Part shown: positions 1-8,374 of the stretch, piece by piece
Numbering within the stretch: position 1 is the stretch's first letter
How the letters are laid out: every line of letters starts with the position of its first letter
Source: Oligoflexia bacterium
GTDB taxonomy: Bacteria > Bdellovibrionota > UBA1018 > CAIPTA01
Reading direction: 5' to 3'
NCBI GenBank assembly: GCA_023954355.1
Contig: JAMLID010000012.1
Coordinates: forward strand, 1 to 64,000
DNA length: 64,000 nt
Notes under the pieces: generated by a model
What the model was told of the DNA's origin: nothing
Seen by the model: only the letters and a program-made list of their open reading frames with translations
Databases searched by the model: none
Position numbers and translations under genes: made by a program

Positions 1-2
1 CT

Positions 3-683
3 TTTTCTATTTTAGATGAAGTGGACAAGCCAACCCTGTATCTACAAGATGGTAGCGTAGTGCTAGAACCAAAAAACAGTTTAGGTATTACATACGATGG
101 ACAAAACACTGTTTATTTTAAAGCCGCAGATGATGCGAAAATCCAAATCGTTTCTAAAAACACTTACCACTATATTTACTGCCATCAAGGTGCTGGAGAG
201 TTAGATACAGGAAATTTAACCGCGGAAGAACTACCAAAAATTTATTTAGTTAATAAAAATTGTCTTATTAAAGTACAGGGATCACTACTTCAGCCAAGAC
301 TTTCTTTAGGCGGTTCTTTTCATTCATTAAATGCCTATACAATGACGGACTCATTACGTGAAAAATCAAAAGTAGAAAAAACTGTAATAGACCAACTCTC
401 TCAAGATCTAAATCATTTAGCCCCTCCAATTACAATATCTAGTAAAGTATCTGGAGAAAACTATCAGGTCATTTGGCAGAAAGATTCTTTAGAGAATTTG
501 GTCTGTGATTTAGAACTTAAAGATAAAATCCAACCAACATTTAAACCGGCGGCAACTTTAAAAATAGAAAAGCCTGCGGGGAGTTTTTTACTAAGTAAAG
601 CATTCGTTAATCAGTCTGTATTTTTAAAATGTAAAGATAACTCTAATCACAATACTTATAGTAATCTATTAATATTCGAATAA
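3..683 (+). CDS. C-terminal part of an unknown, probably exported protein (5' end outside window)
   Basis: The reading frame is open from the first bases of the window, so this is the 3' part of a longer gene; a GTG at 21 is available but nothing marks it as a real start. About 225 residues are visible. The segment YLQDGSVVLEP followed by repeated beta-rich stretches recalls FecR-like or immunoglobulin-like beta domains, and the last residues (KCKD...TYSNLLIFE) look like the final strand of an Ig-like fold. I see no catalytic motif. Function is not recognised; an envelope or surface role is a guess from the beta-rich composition. Confidence 0.6.
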   Translation, partial: FSILDEVDKPTLYLQDGSVVLEPKNSLGITYDGQNTVYFKAADDAKIQIVSKNTYHYIYCHQGAGELDTGNLTAEELPKIYLVNKNCLIKVQGSLLQPRLSLGGSFHSLNAYTMTDSLREKSKVEKTVIDQLSQDLNHLAPPITISSKVSGENYQVIWQKDSLENLVCDLELKDKIQPTFKPAATLKIEKPAGSFLLSKAFVNQSVFLKCKDNSNHNTYSNLLIFE

Positions 684-690
684 TAAAAAA

Positions 691-710
691 GGCCAGGCAT
701 TACCCTGGCC
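691..710 (-). terminator. Intrinsic terminator of the peroxiredoxin gene
   Basis: The 7-bp stem GGCCAGG/CCTGGCC has a 6-nt loop. On the minus strand it is followed by a T-rich run (TTTTTTATT), while on the plus strand no T-run follows. It therefore fits termination of the minus-strand peroxiredoxin gene whose stop lies 29 bases away. Confidence 0.8.
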
Positions 711-738
711 TCATTAGCTCTCGCCAATTGATGTCTTT

Positions 739-1335
739 TTATTTTACATTTTTAAAGTATTCTTGAGAACCTTTTGGATCAGGCTTCATTGTATCTGAAC
801 CTTTTGTCCAATTAGCAGGGCAAACTTCACCGTGCTTTGCTACGTACTGGAATGCTTCCAATACACGAAGTGTTTCATCCACAGAGCGCCCAACTCCAAG
901 ATCGTGAACTACTTGATATGCAATTTTACCCTCTGGATTGATTAAAAATAATCCACGAAGGGCGACTCCGCCATCCAATAGAACTTGGTAGTCACGACTA
1001 GCTGTTTTGTTTACATCTGCCAAAAGAGGAAATCGAATTTCCCCTAGCCCACCCTGAGAACGCGGTGTATTAATCCAAGCTAAGTGGCTGAATTGCGAAT
1101 CAATAGAAGCACCTACTACTTCACAGCCCATCTTTTTGAAGTCTTCTACACGGTCAGAAAACGCTGTAATCTCTGTAGGACATACGAAAGTGAAGTCTAA
1201 AGGATAAAAGAATAAACAAAGCCATTTTCCCTTATAATCTTTAAGAGAAATTTCTTTGAACTCTTTATTGACCACTGCAACGCCTTTAAAATCTGGTGCA
1301 TCGCCCTGCACCAATGGCTTAATCATTTCGCTCAT
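739..1335 (-). CDS. Typical 2-Cys peroxiredoxin (AhpC/Prx1 type)
   Basis: This thiol peroxidase reduces H2O2 and organic peroxides in the cytoplasm. The 198-residue protein has the peroxidatic cysteine in FTFVCPTE (about residue 52) and the resolving cysteine in GEVCPANW (about 172), which defines the typical 2-Cys Prx1/AhpC class. The C-terminal tail after the resolving cysteine is short. The start at 1335 is chosen because AAAGGAGAT lies just upstream; a GTG at 1386 in the same frame would add 17 unlikely residues. It stands alone with its own terminator. The reductant is not obvious, since no ahpF is adjacent; thioredoxin, with TrxB encoded at about 27 kb, is a reasonable guess. Confidence 0.95.
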   Translation of the reverse strand: MSEMIKPLVQGDAPDFKGVAVVNKEFKEISLKDYKGKWLCLFFYPLDFTFVCPTEITAFSDRVEDFKKMGCEVVGASIDSQFSHLAWINTPRSQGGLGEIRFPLLADVNKTASRDYQVLLDGGVALRGLFLINPEGKIAYQVVHDLGVGRSVDETLRVLEAFQYVAKHGEVCPANWTKGSDTMKPDPKGSQEYFKNVK

Positions 1336-1417
1336 ATAATCTCCTTTGTTAAAATTCTTGCTCACTCTCCCATGATCTCCTTTCACGGGTCAAGACTATT
1401 TGTGGTATAGGTCTTTT

Positions 1418-2053
1418 ATGGCAAGTAATAGAGTAAAATTGAGTCCTTCATTTTGGAGCCATGACCTGAGCATTCCTCTGGGAAGTGATCTTGCCCCAGC
1501 ATCGCTATTTCAAAATCATAAAGATTTTTTAGTGGTAGATATTGAAACCAAAACATTAGTGGATGCCGTAGGTGGATGGAAAAATTTCAAAGCTCTAGAG
1601 GTATCTATTGCTTGTGCCTATGATTCGAAAACAAAGCAGATGCATGCCTATCGTGAAGACGAACTCTCTCAACTCGTAGAGCTTTGCAAAGAACGTTTAC
1701 TCATAGGTTATAACCTAGTTGGATTCGATCTTCCAATCTTAGAAAAATATGGATTGCCTGCAGTAAGTGAATTAGATGTATTCGACATTATGCTTGATGT
1801 TCATAACGTCAGTGGCTGGAAGTTTGTGAAATTAGAAAAAATAGCACATGCTACTCTAGGGACAGGAAAAAGCGCTGACGGTCTTATGGCTGTTGAATGG
1901 TGGAAAACTGGCGAAGTTGATAAAATAATTGAGTACTGTAAAAAGGACGTTGAAGTTACGAGAGATGTTTTTCTTCATGGTTTAAATAAAGGCTTTATTG
2001 AAATCGATAAAGCGGATGGGTCTAAGGCCAAGTTCGACGTCAACTGGACTTAA
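1418..2053 (+). CDS. DEDD-type 3'-5' exonuclease / ribonuclease H-like protein
   Basis: The 211-residue protein belongs to the DnaQ-like 3'-5' exonuclease superfamily. The motifs are in order: DIET (D41, E43; ExoI), IGYNLVGFDLPIL (D104; ExoII) and YCKKDVEVTRD (Y173-x3-D177; ExoIII). All four acidic metal ligands are therefore present. It resembles stand-alone RNase H-like nucleases such as those grouped with YprB rather than a polymerase subunit. The ATG at 1418 is preferred over an upstream TTG; no Shine-Dalgarno is visible, but TATAGG lies six bases upstream and could be a -10 of a leaderless transcript. The substrate (DNA or RNA) cannot be told from sequence. Confidence 0.82.
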   Translation: MASNRVKLSPSFWSHDLSIPLGSDLAPASLFQNHKDFLVVDIETKTLVDAVGGWKNFKALEVSIACAYDSKTKQMHAYREDELSQLVELCKERLLIGYNLVGFDLPILEKYGLPAVSELDVFDIMLDVHNVSGWKFVKLEKIAHATLGTGKSADGLMAVEWWKTGEVDKIIEYCKKDVEVTRDVFLHGLNKGFIEIDKADGSKAKFDVNWT

Positions 2054-2083
2054 TTCGACTGTCGAAAAAACCAAATACATTGG

Positions 2084-2145
2084 CGCCTCACGGTCGGCGC
2101 GACCCACCTCATACATCCTGTATCCGCTCCTCATTTATGAGGAGC
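2084..2145. repeat. Structured intergenic segment with two hairpins (possible dispersed element)
   Basis: This convergent intergenic region contains GCGCC/GGCGC (about 2084-2101) and a 9-bp perfect inverted repeat, GCTCCTCAT/ATGAGGAGC (2126-2145), without a T-run. Read on the minus strand it has GATCGAGG upstream of the hairpin and a GGA-rich segment after it, loosely like the element at 25114-25232. Membership of the same family is uncertain because no long outer arms pair. Confidence 0.4.
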
Positions 2146-2233
2146 CTAACCGCGTAGCATCTCCTCGATCCTGTTTCATTTCTCCAGAATTTGAAAGTGC
2201 AGAATAAATGGCCAATCTCTACTAAACTTTTGC

Positions 2234-3754
2234 CTACTTCGGACAAGCAACCTGTTTGATTGCTGCGGCCAATGTTTCTTGCTTTACATCACCTTTAACA
2301 TCATACCAAGCAGGCATTTGCTCTTTGGTATGACACTGTAAACATGTTGTACCCATCACCTTTGTCGCCGTATTACTTGCCGTAAATGGATGATCGGGCT
2401 TCGCTCCATGACAACTCTCACACTGAACTGTCACAAATGTTTTTTTGATTTTTTGTTTTTCTAAAAACTCTATCCACTTTGGTACATCGGTTTTTACTTG
2501 ATGTGGATTCTCTCGATAGCTTTTTCCATCGGTTTTTACAAATTTTCTAATTTTCTCTCTCAGTGAATCATAGGGAATGGTTTCTCCTTCTTCGCCAATG
2601 AAGGCCTCATTCATTGTTCGAAAACCACCGACTTTTCCTAAACCTACACTATGACATTTTACGCAATCTAAATTTTGGTCTTGATGTTTTGCCACCAAAG
2701 TTAAAAACGAGGCCGCGTGTAGCTGTTTATATTGAAATGCTGCTTGTACTTTATGACAAGACTGACATGATATAAACGTTTGAAATCCTTTTTTAGCATC
2801 TACTTTTGATTCCCACATCATTTGATCTATTTTTTTATTTGCTTCTTCCATTTTCAAATTCACAATCGAAATCAAGCTCTTCATAGGATTCGCTAAATTA
2901 CTCTCATCGTATTGCGCATTTAATTCGTCCACAACAAACTTAGTACGGTTTTTAGGAAAGTCTTTTGTAGCATACTCGACCATTCCCAGCATCTGGCCTT
3001 GATTACTAAGCTGAACTAATAGAGTACCATTCACTTCATCCGGATCTTGCAACAAGCTCTGCGAGTTAGCTCCAACGAGCAAATCAATTCCTTTAACTTC
3101 TTTGATAAAGGTCACGTCATTCTCATATCTTTGATGACTCAAAGCTATAATCATTACTGCGCCCTTTTGCTTTAATTCACGAATAGCTTCTTTAGCTTCA
3201 TGAATAGGATCTATAATTTGTAATTCAGAAGGAACAGTCATGCTTTGGTGCATAACACTGAAAATTCCAATTTTCTTACCGGCACGTTCTACTACAACAT
3301 ATGGAGCAAAAACTCTTTTCTGATTATCTCGATAAACAAGATTCGCAGATAAAACAGAAAACTTAGCCAATTTTAGCATTTCTTTTAACTTATCTACCCC
3401 CAAAGCGAAATCTGTTTCCCCTATACCGACCGCATCCGCACCCAACAAATTATAGGCTTCGATCACTCCTTTAGCTTGCTCTTCCCACTGAGGCGCTAAA
3501 AAATCAGATGCAGTAGTTGATTTGAATAACAAATTCCCTGAATCAACAAAAAGCCTAGTACTATCTGGGTATTTTTTAAAAGCATTCCAACGGCGAATCA
3601 TTCCACCTATAGGTGACACTCGACAACCACATGGCTCCAAATAAGAGATATTATCATTATTGTAAAAAATCTGAATCGAACCATTTTTATCTTCATGTAC
3701 GCTACCAGTAGTACATGCAAAGAGTAGAAAAACGAATAGAGATATTTTTTTCAT
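2234..3754 (-). CDS. UshA-like lipoprotein fused to a tetrahaem cytochrome c domain
   Basis: The 506-residue exported lipoprotein has lipobox LFAC (lipid-anchored C14). Residues about 25-290 follow the UshA/5'-nucleotidase metallophosphoesterase fold (NND, EPCGCRVSPIGG at 39-51, LSHQRYEND, GIDLLVGANSQ), but usual metal ligands are altered: GETD replaces GNHE/D and GANSQ replaces GHSH. The EPCGC signature is typical of a subgroup of UshA-like proteins, some of them selenoproteins. Residues 330-475 carry four CxxCH haem motifs (330, 364, 445, 471) with spacing like cytochrome c554. Its start overlaps the cpoB stop (TAATG), so the two are coupled. An electron-transfer or redox role in the periplasm is likely; phosphoesterase activity is doubtful. 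Confidence 0.85.
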   Translation of the reverse strand: MKKISLFVFLLFACTTGSVHEDKNGSIQIFYNNDNISYLEPCGCRVSPIGGMIRRWNAFKKYPDSTRLFVDSGNLLFKSTTASDFLAPQWEEQAKGVIEAYNLLGADAVGIGETDFALGVDKLKEMLKLAKFSVLSANLVYRDNQKRVFAPYVVVERAGKKIGIFSVMHQSMTVPSELQIIDPIHEAKEAIRELKQKGAVMIIALSHQRYENDVTFIKEVKGIDLLVGANSQSLLQDPDEVNGTLLVQLSNQGQMLGMVEYATKDFPKNRTKFVVDELNAQYDESNLANPMKSLISIVNLKMEEANKKIDQMMWESKVDAKKGFQTFISCQSCHKVQAAFQYKQLHAASFLTLVAKHQDQNLDCVKCHSVGLGKVGGFRTMNEAFIGEEGETIPYDSLREKIRKFVKTDGKSYRENPHQVKTDVPKWIEFLEKQKIKKTFVTVQCESCHGAKPDHPFTASNTATKVMGTTCLQCHTKEQMPAWYDVKGDVKQETLAAAIKQVACPK

Positions 3755-4533
3755 TATTTAAAAAGTGCCTTTGCCTGCTCTGCTTCTTTTGACTTAGGAC
3801 TTGTTTGCTGTAATAAATTTACAAAAACTTTAGCATCATCGTTTTTACCTAGTGCCTTAAGGCTTTCTGCAATTTTTAAGGTACTCTTTCTACCCATGCT
3901 ACTACTAGGTGATTTTTCTTGAACAACACTATAGGCAAGTACAGCATCACTGTATTCTTTTTTTCTAAAGAGAGACTCCCCTAAGTAATAATTGGCATTT
4001 ACGACATTTTTACCTTTTGGATACGCTTTTAGATATTCCTGAAACGAATCAATTGCCTCTACATAGTCTTTCGCTTGAAAACTTTTTACTCCCTCGTAAT
4101 AGCTTGGCTTTTTAGCGCTTTTTTTTTGAGGGGCTGCTTGTTTCGAACTATCTTTCAACGATTTTAATAACTGAAGATTATCTTCTTTCATTCTTTTGAT
4201 TTCATCAAAAAGCGTTGCTTGAGACTTAGATAGATCTTGCACACTTTGTCTAAGCTCATCGAGCACTTTCTCTAAGTTCTCTCTTCCGGTGCTTAGTCCT
4301 GTATATTCTTTTTTACGAAGATGTTCGATTTCTTCTAGCTTACCGTTGAGCCGTCCCATCTCACCCTGCATTTTTTCTATTTTTGATTCATACTCAAAAA
4401 CACTTTTCTGCAACTCGGCACTCATTTCTTTTTCTTCTTTTTCGCGGGCTATTTCTGCCCTACTTTTAAAACATGATTGAAGGCTTATAAGAGTTAAAGC
4501 TGCTAACGATATTGTGACTATTTTTCTTCTCAT
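3754..4533 (-). CDS. cpoB: CpoB/YbgF-like coiled-coil TPR lipoprotein
   Basis: The 259-residue protein has a lipoprotein signal (lipobox LQSC, C21), a long charged coiled-coil (about 25-130), a lysine-rich linker and C-terminal TPR repeats (about 145-259, motifs like SYYEGVKSFQAKDYVEAIDSF and NANYYLGESLFRKKEYSDA). This order and the position beside pal match CpoB, which coordinates peptidoglycan synthesis and outer-membrane constriction with the Tol-Pal system. E. coli CpoB is soluble and periplasmic; here a lipid anchor is predicted. tolQRAB are not in this window. The gene sits between a small lipoprotein gene and the tetrahaem protein in one operon. Confidence 0.88.
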   Translation of the reverse strand: MRRKIVTISLAALTLISLQSCFKSRAEIAREKEEKEMSAELQKSVFEYESKIEKMQGEMGRLNGKLEEIEHLRKKEYTGLSTGRENLEKVLDELRQSVQDLSKSQATLFDEIKRMKEDNLQLLKSLKDSSKQAAPQKKSAKKPSYYEGVKSFQAKDYVEAIDSFQEYLKAYPKGKNVVNANYYLGESLFRKKEYSDAVLAYSVVQEKSPSSSMGRKSTLKIAESLKALGKNDDAKVFVNLLQQTSPKSKEAEQAKALFK

Positions 4534-4535
4534 AT

Positions 4536-4877
4536 TTATTTTACTAAAGATTCGACAGAATCGGATCCTTGCCCTCCTCTAATTGACCGCCACTCGGCCT
4601 CTTCAAATAATCTTCTTGCCTGAACAGCAATTTTTCTAGCTTCTTTAAAATTTTTCAATCTGTAAAAAGAGCGTGCCTTAGCTAGCTGATCTCTAGCCAT
4701 CTGAAAAACAGCAATACTATCTGGATTAGAATCTGCTTGAACTAATATTGCCGCCTGCCAAGCAGACTCTGCATATGCAAGTTGTTTAGCTGGTCTTGAC
4801 TCAAACATTGCACAAGAAGAAAAAAAGAAGGCTACCGACAAAATTGTTGCAGTAGCCATACTTCTTCTAAACATCAT
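4536..4877 (-). CDS. Small DUF4398-like lipoprotein
   Basis: The 113-residue protein has a signal peptide with lipobox SSC (C22) and a mature alpha-helical part (AYAESAWQAAILVQA..., ARDQLAKARSFYRLKNFKEARKIAVQARRLFEEAE). The helical repeat of A-x-x-x-L/A-x-x-A with a pair of TPR-like helices resembles the DUF4398 family, whose members are often encoded next to OmpA/Pal-like genes. Two adjacent ATGs offer starts one codon apart. It lies directly between pal and cpoB with only a few bases on either side, so it probably acts with the Tol-Pal system at the outer membrane; the exact role is unknown. Confidence 0.75.
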   Translation of the reverse strand: MMFRRSMATATILSVAFFFSSCAMFESRPAKQLAYAESAWQAAILVQADSNPDSIAVFQMARDQLAKARSFYRLKNFKEARKIAVQARRLFEEAEWRSIRGGQGSDSVESLVK

Positions 4878-4892
4878 TAGATTTAAAAAAAC

Positions 4893-5393
4893 CTACCTCG
4901 AAGTAATTACGAAATTTGCTCTTCGATTTTGCGCCCACGAACCTTCATCGGATCCGAACGCAACAGGCTTTTCTTTCCCCATGCTGATTGTTGTAATTCT
5001 TGATTTAGAGATACCAAGACCTGCTAATTGGTTCATAACAGCGTTTGCTCTTTTTTCTCCTAGTGCAAGGTTATACTGAATTCCGCCTCGCTCATCACAG
5101 TGACCTTCGATTTGAATGTTTACTGTAGGATTCTCTTTTAAAATATTCGCATTATCACGAAGAAGCTGCTTGTTCTCACCTACAATTTCAAATGAGTCAT
5201 ATGGGAATCGAATAGTCTGCATGCCCATCGCATTTCCAGAATCACTATCCGTCATTCCTGAGTCAACACCAGAATCACCTGAGTATGCTGATTCTCCCCC
5301 CTCATCAGGAGACACTGTTTGTTTTTTGCTACAGCCAACAAATGAAACACTCACAACCAATAGCGCTACAGACAAAAATTTTTTCCAGTTCAT
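4893..5393 (-). CDS. pal: Peptidoglycan-associated lipoprotein Pal
   Basis: The 166-residue outer-membrane lipoprotein has lipobox FVGC (C21), a Ser/Asp/Gly-rich linker (about 25-57) and a C-terminal OmpA-like peptidoglycan-binding domain with IRFPYDSFEI, IEGHCDERGG and YNLALGEKRANAV. Length and domain order match Pal, which tethers the outer membrane to peptidoglycan and works with TolB and CpoB. AAGGAG sits six bases before the ATG, and the gene leads a four-gene minus-strand operon (pal, DUF4398-like, cpoB, tetrahaem UshA-like). The acidic, glycine-rich linker is longer than in E. coli Pal. Confidence 0.95.
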   Translation of the reverse strand: MNWKKFLSVALLVVSVSFVGCSKKQTVSPDEGGESAYSGDSGVDSGMTDSDSGNAMGMQTIRFPYDSFEIVGENKQLLRDNANILKENPTVNIQIEGHCDERGGIQYNLALGEKRANAVMNQLAGLGISKSRITTISMGKEKPVAFGSDEGSWAQNRRANFVITSR

Positions 5394-5508
5394 GAAATCT
5401 CCTTTTTCCGAATTTGAATTCGACTCTAACCTTAAGTAAATATTAATCTTTCCAATACGATACCGAATAAAAAAAAAGATTACTAGTCTTTACAAGGTTT
5501 TCAATAAA

Positions 5509-6528
5509 TTAACTCAATGCGCCAAGTTGAATCATATAAGACTCTAACTCATCCATAGACACGGTAGCCGTACCTTGCTTACCCACCTCTATACCCGCGG
5601 AGTAATTCGCAAGAAGAGCTGCCTCAGTGAGCGTTGCGCCGCACACAAGTGCTAATGTTAGCATCGACACCACCGTGTCTCCCGCACCAGAAACATCATA
5701 TACAGACCTAGCGAAGGTGGGAATCTTTATCGCTTTCTGTTTTTTTTCAAAAATCGTCATCCCTTCTTTACCTTGAGTGATGATCACCACCGGGGCATCC
5801 AATCTTTCAAGTAAAAGAGCGCCAGCACGAGCTAACGAATTTTCGTCTTGTATTTCTATCCCTGTTAATTTTTCTGCCTCTACTTGATTCGGCTTAAACA
5901 ACGAAACGTTCTTATAAATATCTAGCGAACGAACCACTGTTGTAGGATCAACTGATACGAATACTTTTTCTTGATTAGCCGTTTCAATAATCGAGCGTGC
6001 AACTTTATCTGTTAGAATTCCTTTAGCGTAGTCCTCTACAATAATGGCATCGAACTCTTTAATTTTTGGTAATATCAATTTCAAAAACTGATCTTCAGCA
6101 TCACTAGATAGAGGAGACGTTATTTCATGATCAATACGAACAATATGTTGCGGCAAGGCCACTACACGCTCTTTAAGAGACGTACGACGACTTTTATGGC
6201 GAACCAAGAGCTGATCAGAAATTTTTTCTTTTACGAGCAGAGAATGAAGTTCTTCATAAACACGATCCTCACCAACCACTGATGCAAGAATAGGTCTTGC
6301 TCCGAATTCTTTAACATTATGAGCAACGTTCGCTGCCATCCCTAGTTTATCTGTTTGTTTTTCTACCATTAAAATAGGAACAGGTGCTTCAGGAGACAAT
6401 CGTGTCGCCTTACCCATAGTGTAACGATCAAGACCTATATCTCCGACTACTAAGATAGATTTTTGAGAAATCTGTTTTTTAATTTCATGAAATCGTGATT
6501 TAGAAATTTGATATTTATTTTCGCTCAT
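5509..6528 (-). CDS. rfaE1: D-glycero-beta-D-manno-heptose-7-phosphate kinase (RfaE1/HldA type)
   Basis: The 339-residue PfkB-family sugar kinase phosphorylates heptose-7-phosphate at C1 in ADP-heptose synthesis for the lipopolysaccharide inner core. Motifs include GDIGLDRY, ATRLSPEAPVPIL, a GMAANVA version of the usual GGAANVA, VEDYAKG, SLFKPNQVEAEKLTG and the anion-hole/base motif DVSGAGDTVV. Only the kinase half of E. coli HldE is present; the nucleotidyltransferase must be encoded elsewhere. It overlaps the upstream heptosyltransferase gene by four bases (ATGA). A weak AT-rich hairpin with a T-run follows at about 5475-5491 on the minus strand and may end the operon. Confidence 0.93.
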   Translation of the reverse strand: MSENKYQISKSRFHEIKKQISQKSILVVGDIGLDRYTMGKATRLSPEAPVPILMVEKQTDKLGMAANVAHNVKEFGARPILASVVGEDRVYEELHSLLVKEKISDQLLVRHKSRRTSLKERVVALPQHIVRIDHEITSPLSSDAEDQFLKLILPKIKEFDAIIVEDYAKGILTDKVARSIIETANQEKVFVSVDPTTVVRSLDIYKNVSLFKPNQVEAEKLTGIEIQDENSLARAGALLLERLDAPVVIITQGKEGMTIFEKKQKAIKIPTFARSVYDVSGAGDTVVSMLTLALVCGATLTEAALLANYSAGIEVGKQGTATVSMDELESYMIQLGALS

Positions 6529-7703
6529 TCTTCACCTTCTAAAGAGTCGTATAAATCATATCCTGAAAAGGTTCTAGCCTTTACTAAAGATAGAGTACTC
6601 CCTTCGATTAAAGCAATTATTTGTAATTCAATATCGGCAACTGCAACTCTTGGCATACATGGGTAATAAATGCATGCAGAAAGAGCACAACGAAAATCCT
6701 CAGCGCAATTTACATCCGGTACTAAAACAGAAACAGTGTCTCCTTGAGAAATACCAAGATTGGTGCCCATAGATTCACCATAGGGACCCCAACGCAAAGC
6801 AGATTGTACTTTTATAGGAGGAAAAACACTCACAACTTTTTTTCTCAAAGCTACTGCTAAATGCATTGGCCCAGTACTAGGTGCTACTACTCCATCGCAA
6901 TGATCTAAAATTGCGACCATTTCTTTAAGTCCTTTTGTTCCAATATACTTTGTAAATATCGGTTTATCTGGCTGGTAATTATGCCCTTGAGAGATTCCAT
7001 GTAAGATTTTATCTACAAGGGCTTCTTCACCGGGCCCACCAGTGATGATGATATTATATTTTTTTAAAAGCACTTTTCCGAGTTGAATATACTGGTTCTC
7101 ACTCCAATTCAGAGCAGATCCTGCCATTCCTGGGTGAATAGCAACCGTTTTGAATTTTTTAGAAATTCCCTTCTCTACAAAAAATCGAAGTGCTTCTCGG
7201 CGTGCTTCATCTGATACGGATATATGAGTTTTTTCTTTTGTCCCAGCAACACTTATCTCAAAATATTTTAATAGCTGTATATTATAATCAGCTTCGTGCA
7301 TTTCGACAGCTGAGCGATTTTGTCTACGACCAAAGTTATAACATAGCCAAGACCACCACTTAGAATATGGGCCAATTCGAACAGGAATTCCCGAAAATAA
7401 AATAGCAAAAGCAACAAATGAAATTGTCTGAAAACAAACAGCCGCTTGAAATTTTTCTGTGCGAATTTTTTTTACCAAACGAAAAAAACCAAAAACACCA
7501 GAGTAAAAATCTTTTTCTAGGACAATCACCGCATTCAAGTGTGGATTTAATTGGTATACATCTGCACCTATAGAAGAGGCCAACCCAATGATTTCAGCTG
7601 TAGGTAATTTTTTCCGCAATGCTGCGATCGCCGGCGTGGTTAAAACAACATCACCGATCTTATCTGTACGAACGACTAAAACTTTCTTTAGGTCTTTTTG
7701 CAT
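6525..7703 (-). CDS. Glycosyltransferase family 9 heptosyltransferase
   Basis: The 392-residue GT9 enzyme transfers heptose from ADP-heptose to the lipopolysaccharide core on the cytoplasmic face of the inner membrane. It starts with VLVVRTDKIGDVVLTTPAI, has AIHPGMAGSALNW in the second Rossmann domain, IITGGPGEE, and the nucleotide-sugar site APSTGPMHLAVALRKKVVSVF. The C-terminal CAEDFRCALSACIYYPCMP with four cysteines is an unusual tail. Context with the heptose kinase supports the substrate. Whether it is the WaaC, WaaF or WaaQ equivalent cannot be told. Confidence 0.9.
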   Translation of the reverse strand: MQKDLKKVLVVRTDKIGDVVLTTPAIAALRKKLPTAEIIGLASSIGADVYQLNPHLNAVIVLEKDFYSGVFGFFRLVKKIRTEKFQAAVCFQTISFVAFAILFSGIPVRIGPYSKWWSWLCYNFGRRQNRSAVEMHEADYNIQLLKYFEISVAGTKEKTHISVSDEARREALRFFVEKGISKKFKTVAIHPGMAGSALNWSENQYIQLGKVLLKKYNIIITGGPGEEALVDKILHGISQGHNYQPDKPIFTKYIGTKGLKEMVAILDHCDGVVAPSTGPMHLAVALRKKVVSVFPPIKVQSALRWGPYGESMGTNLGISQGDTVSVLVPDVNCAEDFRCALSACIYYPCMPRVAVADIELQIIALIEGSTLSLVKARTFSGYDLYDSLEGEE

Positions 7704-8371
7704 GATCTTACAATCGATTCTAACCTATCTAAGACAGTTTCGATAGAAAGACCCGTTGTATCGAACTCAATGGCATCTGCTGCTTTTTTTAAAGGCGCGT
7801 GCTCTCTATTTGAGTCTTGTGCGTCGCGTATAATTAAATCTTTCTTTACCTCTTCTAGGTCTGTAGAAGAATTCTTCTTCATTAGCTCTTGCCAGCGCCT
7901 ATGAGCCCTTTCTTCTACTGTTGCTGTTAAGAAGATTTTCGCCTCGGCATTAGGAAACACAACAGTACCAATATCGCGCCCCTCCAAAACCACTCCACCG
8001 CTTTCTCCTAAACTTCTTTGTAAATCTAAAAGTAGATGTCTAACGCCCGGATAAGCAGAAACAACAGACGCAACTCTACTGACCTCTTCAGTTCTAATTA
8101 ATGGAGATACATTTCTATTATTAACTTCTAACCTATTCTCATTTTCATTCGAGACAAATGAAAAAATTTTTCCTTTTGCTGACCGCACAACATCAATCTC
8201 TGAGCTTAAATCAACCTTGCTCTCTATACTGAGCAATGCAACCGCTCTATAAAGTGCTCCAGTATCTATATGCCGAAATCCCAAACGCTTAGCTAGTAGC
8301 TTAGCTATTGTACTTTTGCCACTTCCTGCAGGGCCATCTATTGCAACTATTGGATCGTTCACTTTTACCAC
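7688..8371 (-). CDS. cmk: Cytidylate kinase
   Basis: The 227-residue enzyme phosphorylates CMP and dCMP. It has the P-loop GPAGSGKSTIAKLLAKRLG, DTGALYRAVALLS, the CMP-binding EGRDIGTVVFP and the lid-region RRWQEL...RDAQDSNREHAPLKKAADAIEFDTTG, all normal for Cmk. The frame starts with GTG at 8371; AAGGAG lies about 12 bases upstream, further than usual. The 3' end overlaps the heptosyltransferase start by 16 bases, and hisC lies 3 bases upstream, so hisC-cmk-heptose genes are one transcription unit. Confidence 0.95.
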   Translation of the reverse strand: MVKVNDPIVAIDGPAGSGKSTIAKLLAKRLGFRHIDTGALYRAVALLSIESKVDLSSEIDVVRSAKGKIFSFVSNENENRLEVNNRNVSPLIRTEEVSRVASVVSAYPGVRHLLLDLQRSLGESGGVVLEGRDIGTVVFPNAEAKIFLTATVEERAHRRWQELMKKNSSTDLEEVKKDLIIRDAQDSNREHAPLKKAADAIEFDTTGLSIETVLDRLESIVRSCKKT

Positions 8372-8374
8372 GGA

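Noticed and set aside
1340-1386. A second AAAGGAGAT followed by ATGGGAGAGTGA upstream of the peroxiredoxin, like a leader peptide.
   Set aside because: The distance from GGAG to the ATG is only three bases, and three codons are expected by chance in such sequence.
1998-2207. Open frame after the exonuclease gene.
   Set aside because: It lies over the hairpin-rich intergenic region, has no ribosome site and gives a low-complexity Ser/Arg peptide.
5116-5439. Plus-strand open frame over pal.
   Set aside because: It is an antisense shadow of pal with no ribosome site or recognisable protein.
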